A stretch of DNA of 64,000 bases from Mesorhizobium sp. B2-4-3 (GTDB lineage: Bacteria; Pseudomonadota; Alphaproteobacteria; Rhizobiales; Rhizobiaceae), in assembly GCF_006442815.1 (NCBI RefSeq), contig NZ_VFVL01000033.1, forward strand, positions 1-64,000, in the 5' to 3' direction. The position numbers and the translations under genes are program-made. Shown piece after piece: positions 45,105 through 52,817 of this stretch (within the stretch, counting starts at the first letter, position 1; each line of letters begins with the position of its first letter). The notes beneath the pieces are model-generated. The model ran no database searches. It saw only the letters and a list, made by a program, of their open reading frames with translations, and was not told the DNA's origin.

Positions 45105-45581
45105 TCAGGCTCCCTTCATCACGTTTGCCGCGTCCTCGACGGCGCGCACGATCTTGTCATAGCCGGTGCAGCGGCAGAGATTGCCGGCGAGCCCAAAGCG
45201 GATTTCCTCCTCGGTGGGCGAGGGGTTCTTCTCCAGCAGGTCCTTGGCCGCGATCAGGAAGCCCGGCGTGCAGATGCCGCATTGCAAGGCCGCGTGCTCG
45301 AGGAATTTCTGCTGCAGCGGGTGCAACTGGTCGCCATGCGCCATGCCTTCGATGGTCTCGACCTTGCGGCCCTCGGCTTCCGCGCCCAGCACCAGGCAGG
45401 AGCAGACCAGGCGGCCATCGACGATGACGCTGCAGGCGCCGCAGTCGCCGGTGCCGCAGCCTTCCTTGGCGCCGGTGAGGCCGAGGCGATCGCGCAGCAC
45501 GTCCAGCAGCGTCTCGTCGGGCTGGCACAGATATTCGACGGCGTCGCCGTTGATCGTGGTTGATACAGCTACACCGGCCAT
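45105..45581 (-). CDS. 2Fe-2S subunit of the molybdenum hydroxylase
   Basis: A 158-residue protein with both iron-sulfur clusters: plant-type GCGTGDCGACSV (with the fourth Cys in VCSCLVLG) and the second-cluster CGICTPGFL and LCRCTGYDKIVRA. Length and motif order match CoxS/XdhC-type small subunits. The ATG overlaps the stop of the FAD-subunit gene by one base, and the large subunit follows directly, so the three are translated together in equal amounts. Confidence 0.92.
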   Translation of the reverse strand: MAGVAVSTTINGDAVEYLCQPDETLLDVLRDRLGLTGAKEGCGTGDCGACSVIVDGRLVCSCLVLGAEAEGRKVETIEGMAHGDQLHPLQQKFLEHAALQCGICTPGFLIAAKDLLEKNPSPTEEEIRFGLAGNLCRCTGYDKIVRAVEDAANVMKGA

Positions 45582-46441
45582 TATTTGTCTCCCGCACGCT
45601 TGTAGGCGATGGCGGCGGCCCTTTGCGCCAGCACGCCCGCGACTTTCCGTCTGAATTCGATGGTGCCGCGCTTGTCGTCGATCGGGCGGCAGGCGCCGGC
45701 GCAGATCTTGGCCAGCCGCTCCAGCGTCTCTTCGTCGAGCTTCGAGCCGACCAGCACCTGGCCTGCTTCCTCTACCAGAAGCACCGTGGGCGCCGCGGCG
45801 CCCAGCGCCACGCGGGCGGTCTTGATCGCGCCCTTCTCGTCCAGCGTCAGGTTCACGCCGGCGCTCACCACCGCGATATCCATCTCGGTGCGCGGAATGA
45901 AGCGCAGATAGGCGTCGCCCGCATGCTCAGGGCGCTTCTCCAGCAGGATCGCTTCGATGATCTCGCCCTTGGCCAGCGACGTGCGGCCCGGTCCGGTCGG
46001 CACGGCTTCCACGGCAATCGTGCGCTTGCCCGAAGGCCCGGCGACGACCGCTTGTGCCGCGGCCGCGACCAGCGCCGGCACGCTGTCGGCGGCGGGCGAG
46101 GCGTTGCACAGATTGCCGGTGATGGTGCAGCGGCCCTGCACCTGCTTGGAGCCGATCAGATTGGCGGCCTCGACCACGCCCGGCCATGCCTGCTTGAGCG
46201 CCTTGTTCTCGCCTAGCACCGCGCAGGGCACGGCAGCGCCGATCCGAAACCCGTCGGCCGTTTCGGTAATGTCGGCCAGGCCGCCGATTGCCTTGATGTC
46301 GACGATCAGCTCGGGCTCGATGAAGCCGCCCTTCATCCTCACCAAAAGGTCGCTGCCCCCGGCCAGGATCGCGGCCGGGCCTACTGCCTTGGCGAGCTCG
46401 CCAACGGCATCTTCGATTGAAAGCGGACGTATGTAACGCAT
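45581..46441 (-). CDS. FAD-binding subunit of the molybdenum hydroxylase
   Basis: A 286-residue protein of the CoxM type: IRPLSIEDAVGELAKAVGPA, AILAGGSDLLVRMKGG (FAD site), a TITGNLCNASPAADSVPAL motif and the CO-dehydrogenase-flavoprotein C-terminal domain (GRTSLAKGEIIEAILLEKRP). First gene of the operon; the ATG at 46439-46441 has AGGGGAGACG just upstream. Its stop overlaps the small-subunit start (TAATG). The promoter region holds two TTATAA sequences (46475-46480, 46489-46494). Confidence 0.9.
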   Translation of the reverse strand: MRYIRPLSIEDAVGELAKAVGPAAILAGGSDLLVRMKGGFIEPELIVDIKAIGGLADITETADGFRIGAAVPCAVLGENKALKQAWPGVVEAANLIGSKQVQGRCTITGNLCNASPAADSVPALVAAAAQAVVAGPSGKRTIAVEAVPTGPGRTSLAKGEIIEAILLEKRPEHAGDAYLRFIPRTEMDIAVVSAGVNLTLDEKGAIKTARVALGAAAPTVLLVEEAGQVLVGSKLDEETLERLAKICAGACRPIDDKRGTIEFRRKVAGVLAQRAAAIAYKRAGDK

Positions 46442-46605
46442 CGTCTCCCCTTGGTGGTCATAATCGGATCGCCCGTTATAAAGCGTCTGGTTATAATGGC
46501 CATCCCGTTCGTGCATGTCCGGGTTGGGCCAGAGCGATGCTCCAGATGCGCCCAGCGGGCGGGCCAGGGGCGGCGGCACAGCGGGATGCGGCAAATCGCC
46601 TAGAG

Positions 46606-46658
46606 GGTTCCTCCCACTCCATCTCGGCGCTGCGAAGCAGCGACGGAGTGGGGGAACC
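46606..46658. repeat. Hairpin repeat (GGTTCC-CCCACTCC type)
   Basis: GGTTCCTCCCACTCC (46606-46620) is complementary to GGAGTGGGGGAACC (46645-46658), with an inner stem CGCTGC/GCAGCG around GAA. It lies in the 299-base gap (46442-46740) between the molybdenum hydroxylase promoter and the Imm11-type gene; the rest of that gap has no coding frame I can support. Confidence 0.6.
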
Positions 46659-46740
46659 ACCCATGCGATTGCCCTGGAGAAGGCGCGGGCAGGCGGATGA
46701 GGGACGACGCCACCTCAATGATTGGAATAACTGTTATTCG

Positions 46741-47277
46741 TCAGGCGATTGCCGTTCCCGATCTCCATACCGGCTCGAACGACACGTTGCGCAACCCGGC
46801 CTTGCGGACCCGTTCGACGAACACCTCATTGACGAAGACCGGGGACGCCCGCATCGGCAGCTTGAACACTTCCGCCGTCCCGATCTTCTCCGCATCGAAG
46901 GCGTAGCGCTCGATCGCCAATATGTCGCCGTCGTCGAAGCGGACGATCTGCGAGCGCGCCTCGTCCAGCGCGTCGATCACATTGGTGACATTAAGCAGCC
47001 ACACCTTCTCGCCGCGCAGCGCGACCAACTCGCCATAGGGGGCGAGCGCCGCCGCCAACGCGTCGACGGCCGGCCGGCGCAAGAGCGGCGCGTGCTCGCC
47101 GAGCCACGGGAAATCCGAATAGAGCCGCTCGCCTTCCTCGACGCGCCGCATCACCGGCGGTTCCCAGCCCGCCAGCGAGCGTCCGTCGAGGCCGAAGAAC
47201 TCCTCGTAATGGTCGTCATCGACCGGCAGCACCCATTCCTGCCCTTCCGACACAGCGAATTGATGGATGGTCGTCAT
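46741..47277 (-). CDS. Imm11-like (DUF1629) family protein
   Basis: A 178-residue protein of the Imm11/DUF1629 type: HAPLLRRPAVDALAAALAPY, then EKVWLLNVTNVIDALDEARS and the end FKLPMRASPVFVNEVFVERV followed by GLRNVSFEPVW, a characteristic closing motif. Imm11 proteins are predicted immunity proteins of polymorphic toxin systems, but many are found without a toxin. No toxin, secretion or VgrG gene lies nearby. ATG at 47277; a longer frame upstream is not protein-like. Confidence 0.7.
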   Translation of the reverse strand: MTTIHQFAVSEGQEWVLPVDDDHYEEFFGLDGRSLAGWEPPVMRRVEEGERLYSDFPWLGEHAPLLRRPAVDALAAALAPYGELVALRGEKVWLLNVTNVIDALDEARSQIVRFDDGDILAIERYAFDAEKIGTAEVFKLPMRASPVFVNEVFVERVRKAGLRNVSFEPVWRSGTAIA

Positions 47278-47486
47278 CGCCCCATGGCTCCGCGGCTTTC
47301 GATGAAGGTCCGGCGATGACGGCACCGTGCCGGATTGCGACGCCCGGCGGTCGCCGAGAGCGCGCGAGGAATCATGCAACGGTCTAAACCTCTATTCAAG
47401 GGCATGCGCTATCCAGTCCGCTCGCTGTTGCTAAACGTCGCGGCTGGCGGTCCTGGACGGCAAAATGAGAGGGCGGCCCCAAAAGC

Positions 47487-48464
47487 ATGGCCAAGAAGTT
47501 CGCATTTCTGCTGGTGCGCGATTTCACCTTGTCGCCGCTGTCGCTGTTCATCGACACGCTGCGGCTTGCCGGCGACGAGGGCGACCGGAGCCGCAGGATC
47601 GAGTTCGACTGGGAGATCGTCGGCGAGCGCGGCCTGCCGATCCGCGCCAGCTGCGGCGTCGAATTGCTGCCGACCAGGGCGATGGGCAATCCGGAGGATT
47701 TCGACAATGTCGTGGTGGTCGGCGGCCTGCTCGACACCAGCCGCAAGCTGAGTTCGGAAAAGGAAGCGTTCCTGCTGCGCGCCGCCGCGAAAGGCGTGCC
47801 GCTCACCGCGCTCTGCACCGGCAGCTTCGCGCTGGCGCGCTACGGCCTGCTCGACGGCTACAGCGCCGCGGTCAGCTGGTTCCACATCAAGGATTTTCGC
47901 GCCGAGTTCCCCGATGTGAACGCCCATGCCGATAGCCTCTATTCCGTCGACCGCGGCCGCGCCACCTGCGCCGGCGGTACCGGTGCGGCCGACCTCGCCG
48001 GCTATTTCGTCTCGCAGTTCATCGGCCGGAAGGCGGCGGAGAAGGCGGCCAAGATCCTGGTGCTCGACCGTATCCGCTCCAGCCGCGACGTGCAGCCGGT
48101 CGGCGACCTTTTCCCCGCCGCCGCGAGCCGCGCGGTGAAGCGGGCGCTGCTCCTGATGGAAAGCAATCTGCAGGAGCCGATCCCCGTGGCCGAGATCGCC
48201 GCCAGGCAGAACTGCTCGCGCCGCCAGCTCGAGCGCCTGTTCGGCGCCGAGCTCGGCATCGGCCCGATGGCCGCCTATCTGGCGCTGCGGGTTCATTACG
48301 CCAGGTCGCTGCTGGAAGGCAGCGATCTCGCGATCGGCGAGATCGCCTATCGCTGCGGCTTTGCCAATGCCGGCCATTTCAGCCGCGTCTTCCGCCAGCA
48401 GGCCGGCATCACGCCGACCAATCTCAGGCACCCGAACCGCGCGGCTGCAGCCGCCGCGAAATGA
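47487..48464 (+). CDS. GlxA family (DJ-1/PfpI plus AraC) transcriptional regulator
   Basis: A 325-residue two-domain regulator: an N-terminal DJ-1/PfpI-like domain with FAFLLVRDFTLSPLSLFIDT and ALCTGSFALARYGLLDG (nucleophile-elbow Cys), and a C-terminal AraC HTH with NCSRRQLERLFGAELGIGPM and RCGFANAGHFSRVFRQQAGI. This family often controls betaine, carnitine or amino-acid catabolism genes in Rhizobiales. It is followed, after 125 bp on the same strand, by an aminotransferase and a flavoprotein, its probable targets. Confidence 0.86.
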   Translation: MAKKFAFLLVRDFTLSPLSLFIDTLRLAGDEGDRSRRIEFDWEIVGERGLPIRASCGVELLPTRAMGNPEDFDNVVVVGGLLDTSRKLSSEKEAFLLRAAAKGVPLTALCTGSFALARYGLLDGYSAAVSWFHIKDFRAEFPDVNAHADSLYSVDRGRATCAGGTGAADLAGYFVSQFIGRKAAEKAAKILVLDRIRSSRDVQPVGDLFPAAASRAVKRALLLMESNLQEPIPVAEIAARQNCSRRQLERLFGAELGIGPMAAYLALRVHYARSLLEGSDLAIGEIAYRCGFANAGHFSRVFRQQAGITPTNLRHPNRAAAAAAK

Positions 48465-48589
48465 TCGGGATGCCCCTGGTCGGGTCGCATGCCCGGCCTG
48501 GCCGATTGCGCCGGCGCGGGAACGAACCGTAGCTTCGTGACGAGCGGTGTTGCGCCGCCGTTCAACAGTCGAATCGCCCTCGGAGAGCC

Positions 48590-49909
48590 ATGCCGCATTA
48601 TCCCGACGCCATGCCCGGATCGAAAACCCTGTTCGAGCGCGCCAGGAAGGTGATGCCGGGCGGCAACACGCGCACCACGGTCTTCGTCGATCCGTTTCCG
48701 ATCTACGCCGCGCGCGGCGAGGGGTGCAGGGTCTGGGATGTCGACGGCAATTCCTATTACGACTGCATCAACAATTTCACCTCGATGATCCACGGCTACG
48801 CGCATCCGGACGTCATCGCGGCAGTAGCCGGGCAATTGCCCTCCGGCACGGCCTTCGGCGCCCCGACGCTGAGCGAGATCGAGCTTGCAGAACTCCTGGT
48901 CGAGCGGCTGCCCTCGGTCGACCAGGTCCGCTTCACCAATTCCGGCACCGAAGGCGTGATGATGGCGATCAAGGCCGCGCGCGCCTTCACCGGGCGGCCG
49001 AAGATCGTCAAGATCGAGGGCGCCTATCACGGCTCCTACGATTTCGCCGAAGTGAGCCTGGATTCCTCGCCCGCCAACTGGGGCGATCTGCCGAGGTCCA
49101 CGCCCTATGCCAAGGGCACGCCGCGCGGCGTGCTGGACGACGTGATCGCCGTGCCCTTCAACGACACCGAGGCGCTGCGCGCCGTCTTCGCCGCCGAGGG
49201 CGACGGCATCGCGGCGGTGCTGATCGACCCGATGCCCAACCGCGCGGGATTGATCCCGGCGCGCCGGGACTACCTTCACGCCATGGTGGAGATCGCCCAC
49301 GCAGCGGGCGCGCTGGTCATCTTCGACGAGGTCATCTCGTTTCGCCTCGGATGGTCGGGCGCGCAAGGGCTGTGGGGCATCGAGCCCGACCTGACGGCGC
49401 TCGGAAAAATCATCGGCGGCGGTTTTCCTGTCGGCGCCGTGGGCGGGCGCGCCGATGTCATGGCGGTGTTCGATCCGACCGCCGGCAAACCAGCGCTTCC
49501 GCATGGCGGCACCTTCACCGCCAATCCGGTCACCATGCGCGCCGGCCTTGCCTCGATGCGGGCGCTGACGAAAGAGAGCTTCGCCCATCTCGACCGTCTC
49601 GGCGCATCCTTGCGCGAAGGGGTCACCGACTCGTTCGAAAAGCATGGTCTTGCCGGCCAATGCGTCGGCCTGGGCTCGCTGTTCAAGGTTCATTTCACGT
49701 CGCATCCGGTCACGGATTACCGCTCCATCTATCCCGGCCAGGCTGAGCGGAAAAAATTCGACGCCTTCCACAAGGGCCTGCTTGGCCGTGGCGTGCTCTC
49801 CGCCAGCTATGGCCTGTTCGCGCTGTCGACGCCGATGACCGCAGCGGATGCCGGCGCCATTCTTCAAGCGATCGACGAGACCTTGGGCGACGTCGCCGCG
49901 CAGTCGTGA
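48590..49909 (+). CDS. Class III aminotransferase
   Basis: A 439-residue PLP enzyme of fold type I, close to glutamate-1-semialdehyde aminomutase-like aminotransferases: the cofactor-loop LPSVDQVRFTNSGTEGVMMA, the Asp motif LVIFDEVISFRLGWSGAQGL and the Lys in LTALGKIIGGGFPVGAVGG. It moves an amino group between an omega-amino or amino-acid donor and a keto acid; the substrate is unknown. Its end overlaps the GTGA of the next frame, 17 bp before the flavoprotein ATG. ATG at 48611 is an alternative start. Confidence 0.86.
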   Translation: MPHYPDAMPGSKTLFERARKVMPGGNTRTTVFVDPFPIYAARGEGCRVWDVDGNSYYDCINNFTSMIHGYAHPDVIAAVAGQLPSGTAFGAPTLSEIELAELLVERLPSVDQVRFTNSGTEGVMMAIKAARAFTGRPKIVKIEGAYHGSYDFAEVSLDSSPANWGDLPRSTPYAKGTPRGVLDDVIAVPFNDTEALRAVFAAEGDGIAAVLIDPMPNRAGLIPARRDYLHAMVEIAHAAGALVIFDEVISFRLGWSGAQGLWGIEPDLTALGKIIGGGFPVGAVGGRADVMAVFDPTAGKPALPHGGTFTANPVTMRAGLASMRALTKESFAHLDRLGASLREGVTDSFEKHGLAGQCVGLGSLFKVHFTSHPVTDYRSIYPGQAERKKFDAFHKGLLGRGVLSASYGLFALSTPMTAADAGAILQAIDETLGDVAAQS

Positions 49910-49926
49910 AAGCAGGCGGGCCACAG

Positions 49927-51078
49927 ATGACAGCTGCTCCTCATGTCGTGGTGATCGGCGCCGGCACGCTCGGCATGTGCACGGCGCTCAACCTTGTCGA
50001 GCAGGGCGCGCGCGTCACGGTGCTCGAAGCCCAGTCGATCGCTTCTGGGTCGAGCGGCCGGTCGGTCGGCGTCGTCGGATCGCAACTGACCGACCCGTTC
50101 GAGATCATGCTGCGCGTCCATTCACTGCGCCGGTTCCGCCAATGGGAGGGCGAGGGGCTTCGCTTCAACCATATCGGCTATCTGCGCCTGGCGCGCACGC
50201 CCGCCCAGATGGAGCTGTTCGCGAGATCGGTCGAGATCCAGGGCGAAGCGGGGCTGAGGTCGCGCCTGATCCGCGCCGGCGAACTCAGGGATCTCGTGCC
50301 GCACATCAACCCCGACGGCCTCGAAGGCGGGTTGTTCGGGCCCGACAACGGCTTCCTCGACCCGCACGAGATGTGCAATTTCCTGGCCGATATCGTCCGC
50401 GACAAGGGCGGCGCAATCCGCCAGTACCGCAAGCTGCTCAGCGTAAAGCGGCGGCCGGGCGGCTATACGCTGGAAACCAATGGCGATGCGGTCAATTGCG
50501 ATGCCGTGGTCAATGCCGGCGGCGCCTGGGCGCCGCAGGTCGCCGCGCTTTTGGGCCAGCGCCTGCACATCTGGCCCGAGCGCCACGAAGCCGTCGTCAT
50601 CCATCTCGACGAGCCGCTCGGCTACACCATGCCGATGGTCATGGACCTCGTGAACGGCGAAGGCAGCGGGCTCAACTTCCGCCACGAAAAGCCGGGCGAG
50701 CTGATCGCCGAGATCCACAAGGTGAAGTCGATCGCGCCCGAGGATCCCGACAACTACAACGACCAGTGCGAGGAGCAGTCGAAGGTCGACCTGGCCGAGC
50801 TGCTTTTGGAACGCGTGCCCGATCTGCCGGGCGCGCGGCTCGGCCGGGGCTGGGCGGGCCTTTATCCCGTCACCGCCGATCATCGCCCCTTCGTCGGGCC
50901 GATCGAAGCCTCGGAGCCGGCGCTGATCACGGCCGCCGGCGCCGGTGGCTACGGCATACAGCTCGCCCCGGTGATAGGGCAAATCGCGGCGGACTGGGTG
51001 CTTCACGGCGCGCCGATTTCGGTGCCCGGTTCGCAAAGCCTCGCGCCGTCTGCCGAGCGAAATATCCCCGGTCACTGA
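49927..51078 (+). CDS. FAD-dependent oxidoreductase, DAO family
   Basis: A 383-residue D-amino-acid-oxidase-type flavoprotein: HVVVIGAGTLGMCTALNLVE (Rossmann GxGxxG), VLEAQSIASGSSGRSVGVVG, and the C-terminal GLYPVTADHRPFVGPIE with AAGAGGYGIQLAPVIGQIA. It oxidises a secondary or primary amine such as sarcosine, glycine or a D-amino acid. Paired with the aminotransferase (17 bp upstream), and regulated by the GlxA-type gene, it suggests a small amine-catabolism module. ATG at 49927 follows AGGCGGG at six bases; GTG at 49906 would overlap the previous stop. Confidence 0.85.
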   Translation: MTAAPHVVVIGAGTLGMCTALNLVEQGARVTVLEAQSIASGSSGRSVGVVGSQLTDPFEIMLRVHSLRRFRQWEGEGLRFNHIGYLRLARTPAQMELFARSVEIQGEAGLRSRLIRAGELRDLVPHINPDGLEGGLFGPDNGFLDPHEMCNFLADIVRDKGGAIRQYRKLLSVKRRPGGYTLETNGDAVNCDAVVNAGGAWAPQVAALLGQRLHIWPERHEAVVIHLDEPLGYTMPMVMDLVNGEGSGLNFRHEKPGELIAEIHKVKSIAPEDPDNYNDQCEEQSKVDLAELLLERVPDLPGARLGRGWAGLYPVTADHRPFVGPIEASEPALITAAGAGGYGIQLAPVIGQIAADWVLHGAPISVPGSQSLAPSAERNIPGH

Positions 51079-51124
51079 CCGATGCGCCAAGCCGGCTCGG
51101 ATGCCTAAGATGCGAGCTTTGCCG

Positions 51125-51140
51125 TTAACCATCAATTAAC
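51125..51140. promoter_or_regulatory. CtrA-type box
   Basis: TTAACCATCAATTAAC at 51125-51140 is an exact match to TTAA-N7-TTAAC, the consensus for the cell-cycle regulator CtrA in alphaproteobacteria. It lies in the 209-base gap between the flavoprotein and the small protein at 51288, about 150 bases before the latter. A TTG-started 12-codon frame with GGAGG before it (about 51181-51219) lies between. Confidence 0.55.
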
Positions 51141-51287
51141 TATCCGGTCGCCTTTAATAGGGTTCTGGAGGATACTGATTTTGGCCGCGAGCGATGATCT
51201 CGCGACTGCCAAAAATTAGAAAAGAGCGGCGGATACCGTCGCCGTCTGCCGGGAGGCGCCCAGCATCTTAGATGAGGGAGCGCCGTA

Positions 51288-51569
51288 ATGAACATCGAGG
51301 AAGCGGTCACTGCAGCGACAGCCGGGTCGAGCGCGCTTCTGTCCTGCCTTGGCCAGCCGGTCGTGGCCTATCACGTCACGGCCATCATGCGTGAAACCGA
51401 CGCAAGGCATGCGCGGCAGATGCAGCTCGCCTTGCTGCGGCGGAGCATCGAGGCCCTTGTCGAGGACGGCCTCGAAGACATCGAAGCCGAACGATTCGCA
51501 TCACAGTTCCATGGTCGCGTCGGCTCGGCCTGGGAGCACCTGCATATGGCCAGCGACACGCCGCATTGA
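51288..51569 (+). CDS. Small protein of unknown function with upstream CtrA box
   Basis: A 93-residue, mostly helical protein: NIEEAVTAATAGSSALLSCL, HARQMQLALLRRSIEALVED, GLEDIEAERFASQFHGRVGS. No family recognised. GAGGGAGC lies seven bases before the ATG. No transmembrane segment. The CtrA-type box upstream would put it under cell-cycle control if the box is functional. It is a single gene, followed 101 bp later by an EamA transporter. Confidence 0.62.
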   Translation: MNIEEAVTAATAGSSALLSCLGQPVVAYHVTAIMRETDARHARQMQLALLRRSIEALVEDGLEDIEAERFASQFHGRVGSAWEHLHMASDTPH

Positions 51570-51670
51570 TCTCTGCCGGACGGCTTTGTCGGAGCCGTAT
51601 GTAACACCCCCAGGATGAGGTAGAATACCGGCTACGTCTGGGCTGACGTTCATCGAACGGGGGGCATGCG

Positions 51671-52627
51671 ATGCAGGCGATACCGATAGTCCATCAGCCG
51701 GAACCGCCGGCCATCGCCGCGGTATCATCCCTGGGCGGCTATCCCACCGCCGTGCTGTGCTGGCTGCTCTCGGCCGGCGTCTACATCGCGGCCAAATGGG
51801 TGGCGCCGGAAATGCCGCCATGGGGGTTGTGTTTCTGGCGGCTCTTGCTGGCCTGCGCCATCCTTTTGCCGATCGTGCACCGCCATCACGGCGCGATGAT
51901 TGCGCTTCTCAAATCCCGGCCCTTGGAGATCGTCGCCGTGGGGGCGATCGGCCTCACGCTCTGCCAGGGCATGATCTACCATGGCCTGAACGACACCGAC
52001 GCCACCACGGCCGGCATCATCATGGCGATGTCGCCGATCATGACCATGGTGCTGGCGCGCTTGGTGCTTGGCGAGCCGCTCGGACTCTGGAAGTCGCTCG
52101 GCGCGGTTGCGGCACTTGCCGGCATGCTGGTGATCGTCGCGCATGGCAAGCTGGATGCGCTGGTGCAACTGCGGTTCAACATCGGCGAATTGTGGATCGT
52201 CGGCAGCGCCTTCTGCTGGGCGCTCTATACGGTGCTGTTGCGCCGCTCCAAGTTCGGCCTTGAGCTCTTGCCGCTGGTCGTGCTTTTGCTCGGCGCCGGC
52301 GCGCTGGTCGCGCTGCCGTTCCACCTGTGGGAAATCTTCAACGACGAGCGCTCTGCCCTGAACGGCAATGGCCTGCTCGCGCTCGCCTATCTGGCGGGGC
52401 CAGGCGGGTCGCTGATGTATTATCTCTACAATAAAAGCGTGGAGGCGCTGGGTGCAAGCCGGGCGAGCATGCTGCTCTACCTGCAGACGCTGTTCGTCGC
52501 GGTGCTTGCCTATCTGCTGCTCGGCGAGAGCCTGCACGACTACGATCTGCTCGGCGCGGCCTTCATCGTCGCCGGGGTCGTGCTGGCGACAGCGATCAAG
52601 TCGAGGCCGGTTCCGGCAAAGGCGTGA
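51671..52627 (+). CDS. EamA family (DMT) transporter
   Basis: A 318-residue permease with ten helices in two EamA repeats: AAKWVAPEMPPWGLCFWRLL, MIYHGLNDTDATTAGIIMAM and the second-half GPGGSLMYYLYNKSVEALG with LQTLFVAVLAYLLLGESL. Such proteins export or import amino acids, nucleotide sugars or other metabolites. The substrate is unknown. The proline-rich first 20 residues precede helix 1. The gene stands alone. It is the intact relative of the remnant at 352-758. Confidence 0.86.
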   Translation: MQAIPIVHQPEPPAIAAVSSLGGYPTAVLCWLLSAGVYIAAKWVAPEMPPWGLCFWRLLLACAILLPIVHRHHGAMIALLKSRPLEIVAVGAIGLTLCQGMIYHGLNDTDATTAGIIMAMSPIMTMVLARLVLGEPLGLWKSLGAVAALAGMLVIVAHGKLDALVQLRFNIGELWIVGSAFCWALYTVLLRRSKFGLELLPLVVLLLGAGALVALPFHLWEIFNDERSALNGNGLLALAYLAGPGGSLMYYLYNKSVEALGASRASMLLYLQTLFVAVLAYLLLGESLHDYDLLGAAFIVAGVVLATAIKSRPVPAKA

Positions 52628-52817
52628 ACGAGCGGCCACATCTCTTGATTGACATAAGCGGCTGTCCGCGCCGCCAAGTAGATTTGGTTCCTCGGGCCGT
52701 GAGCCGTCCGGACCACGCTTCCCTAAATTAGCCGATTTTGCTATGGCGAGCGGCTGCCTTTGGCGGCGCCGGCCAAGGCCGAAGGGGGATCATGGCGATC
52801 GACAAGCGCGTGGACGC

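Noticed and set aside
42827..45427. Long plus-strand frames (462 and 373 codons) opposite the Mo hydroxylase genes
   Set aside because: Antisense to three subunits with complete cofactor motifs. Composition is of shadow type.
51181..51219. A 12-codon TTG-started frame (GGAGG nine bases upstream) as a leader peptide
   Set aside because: Too short and without a repeated regulatory codon or attenuator hairpin. Kept only as a note in the CtrA finding.
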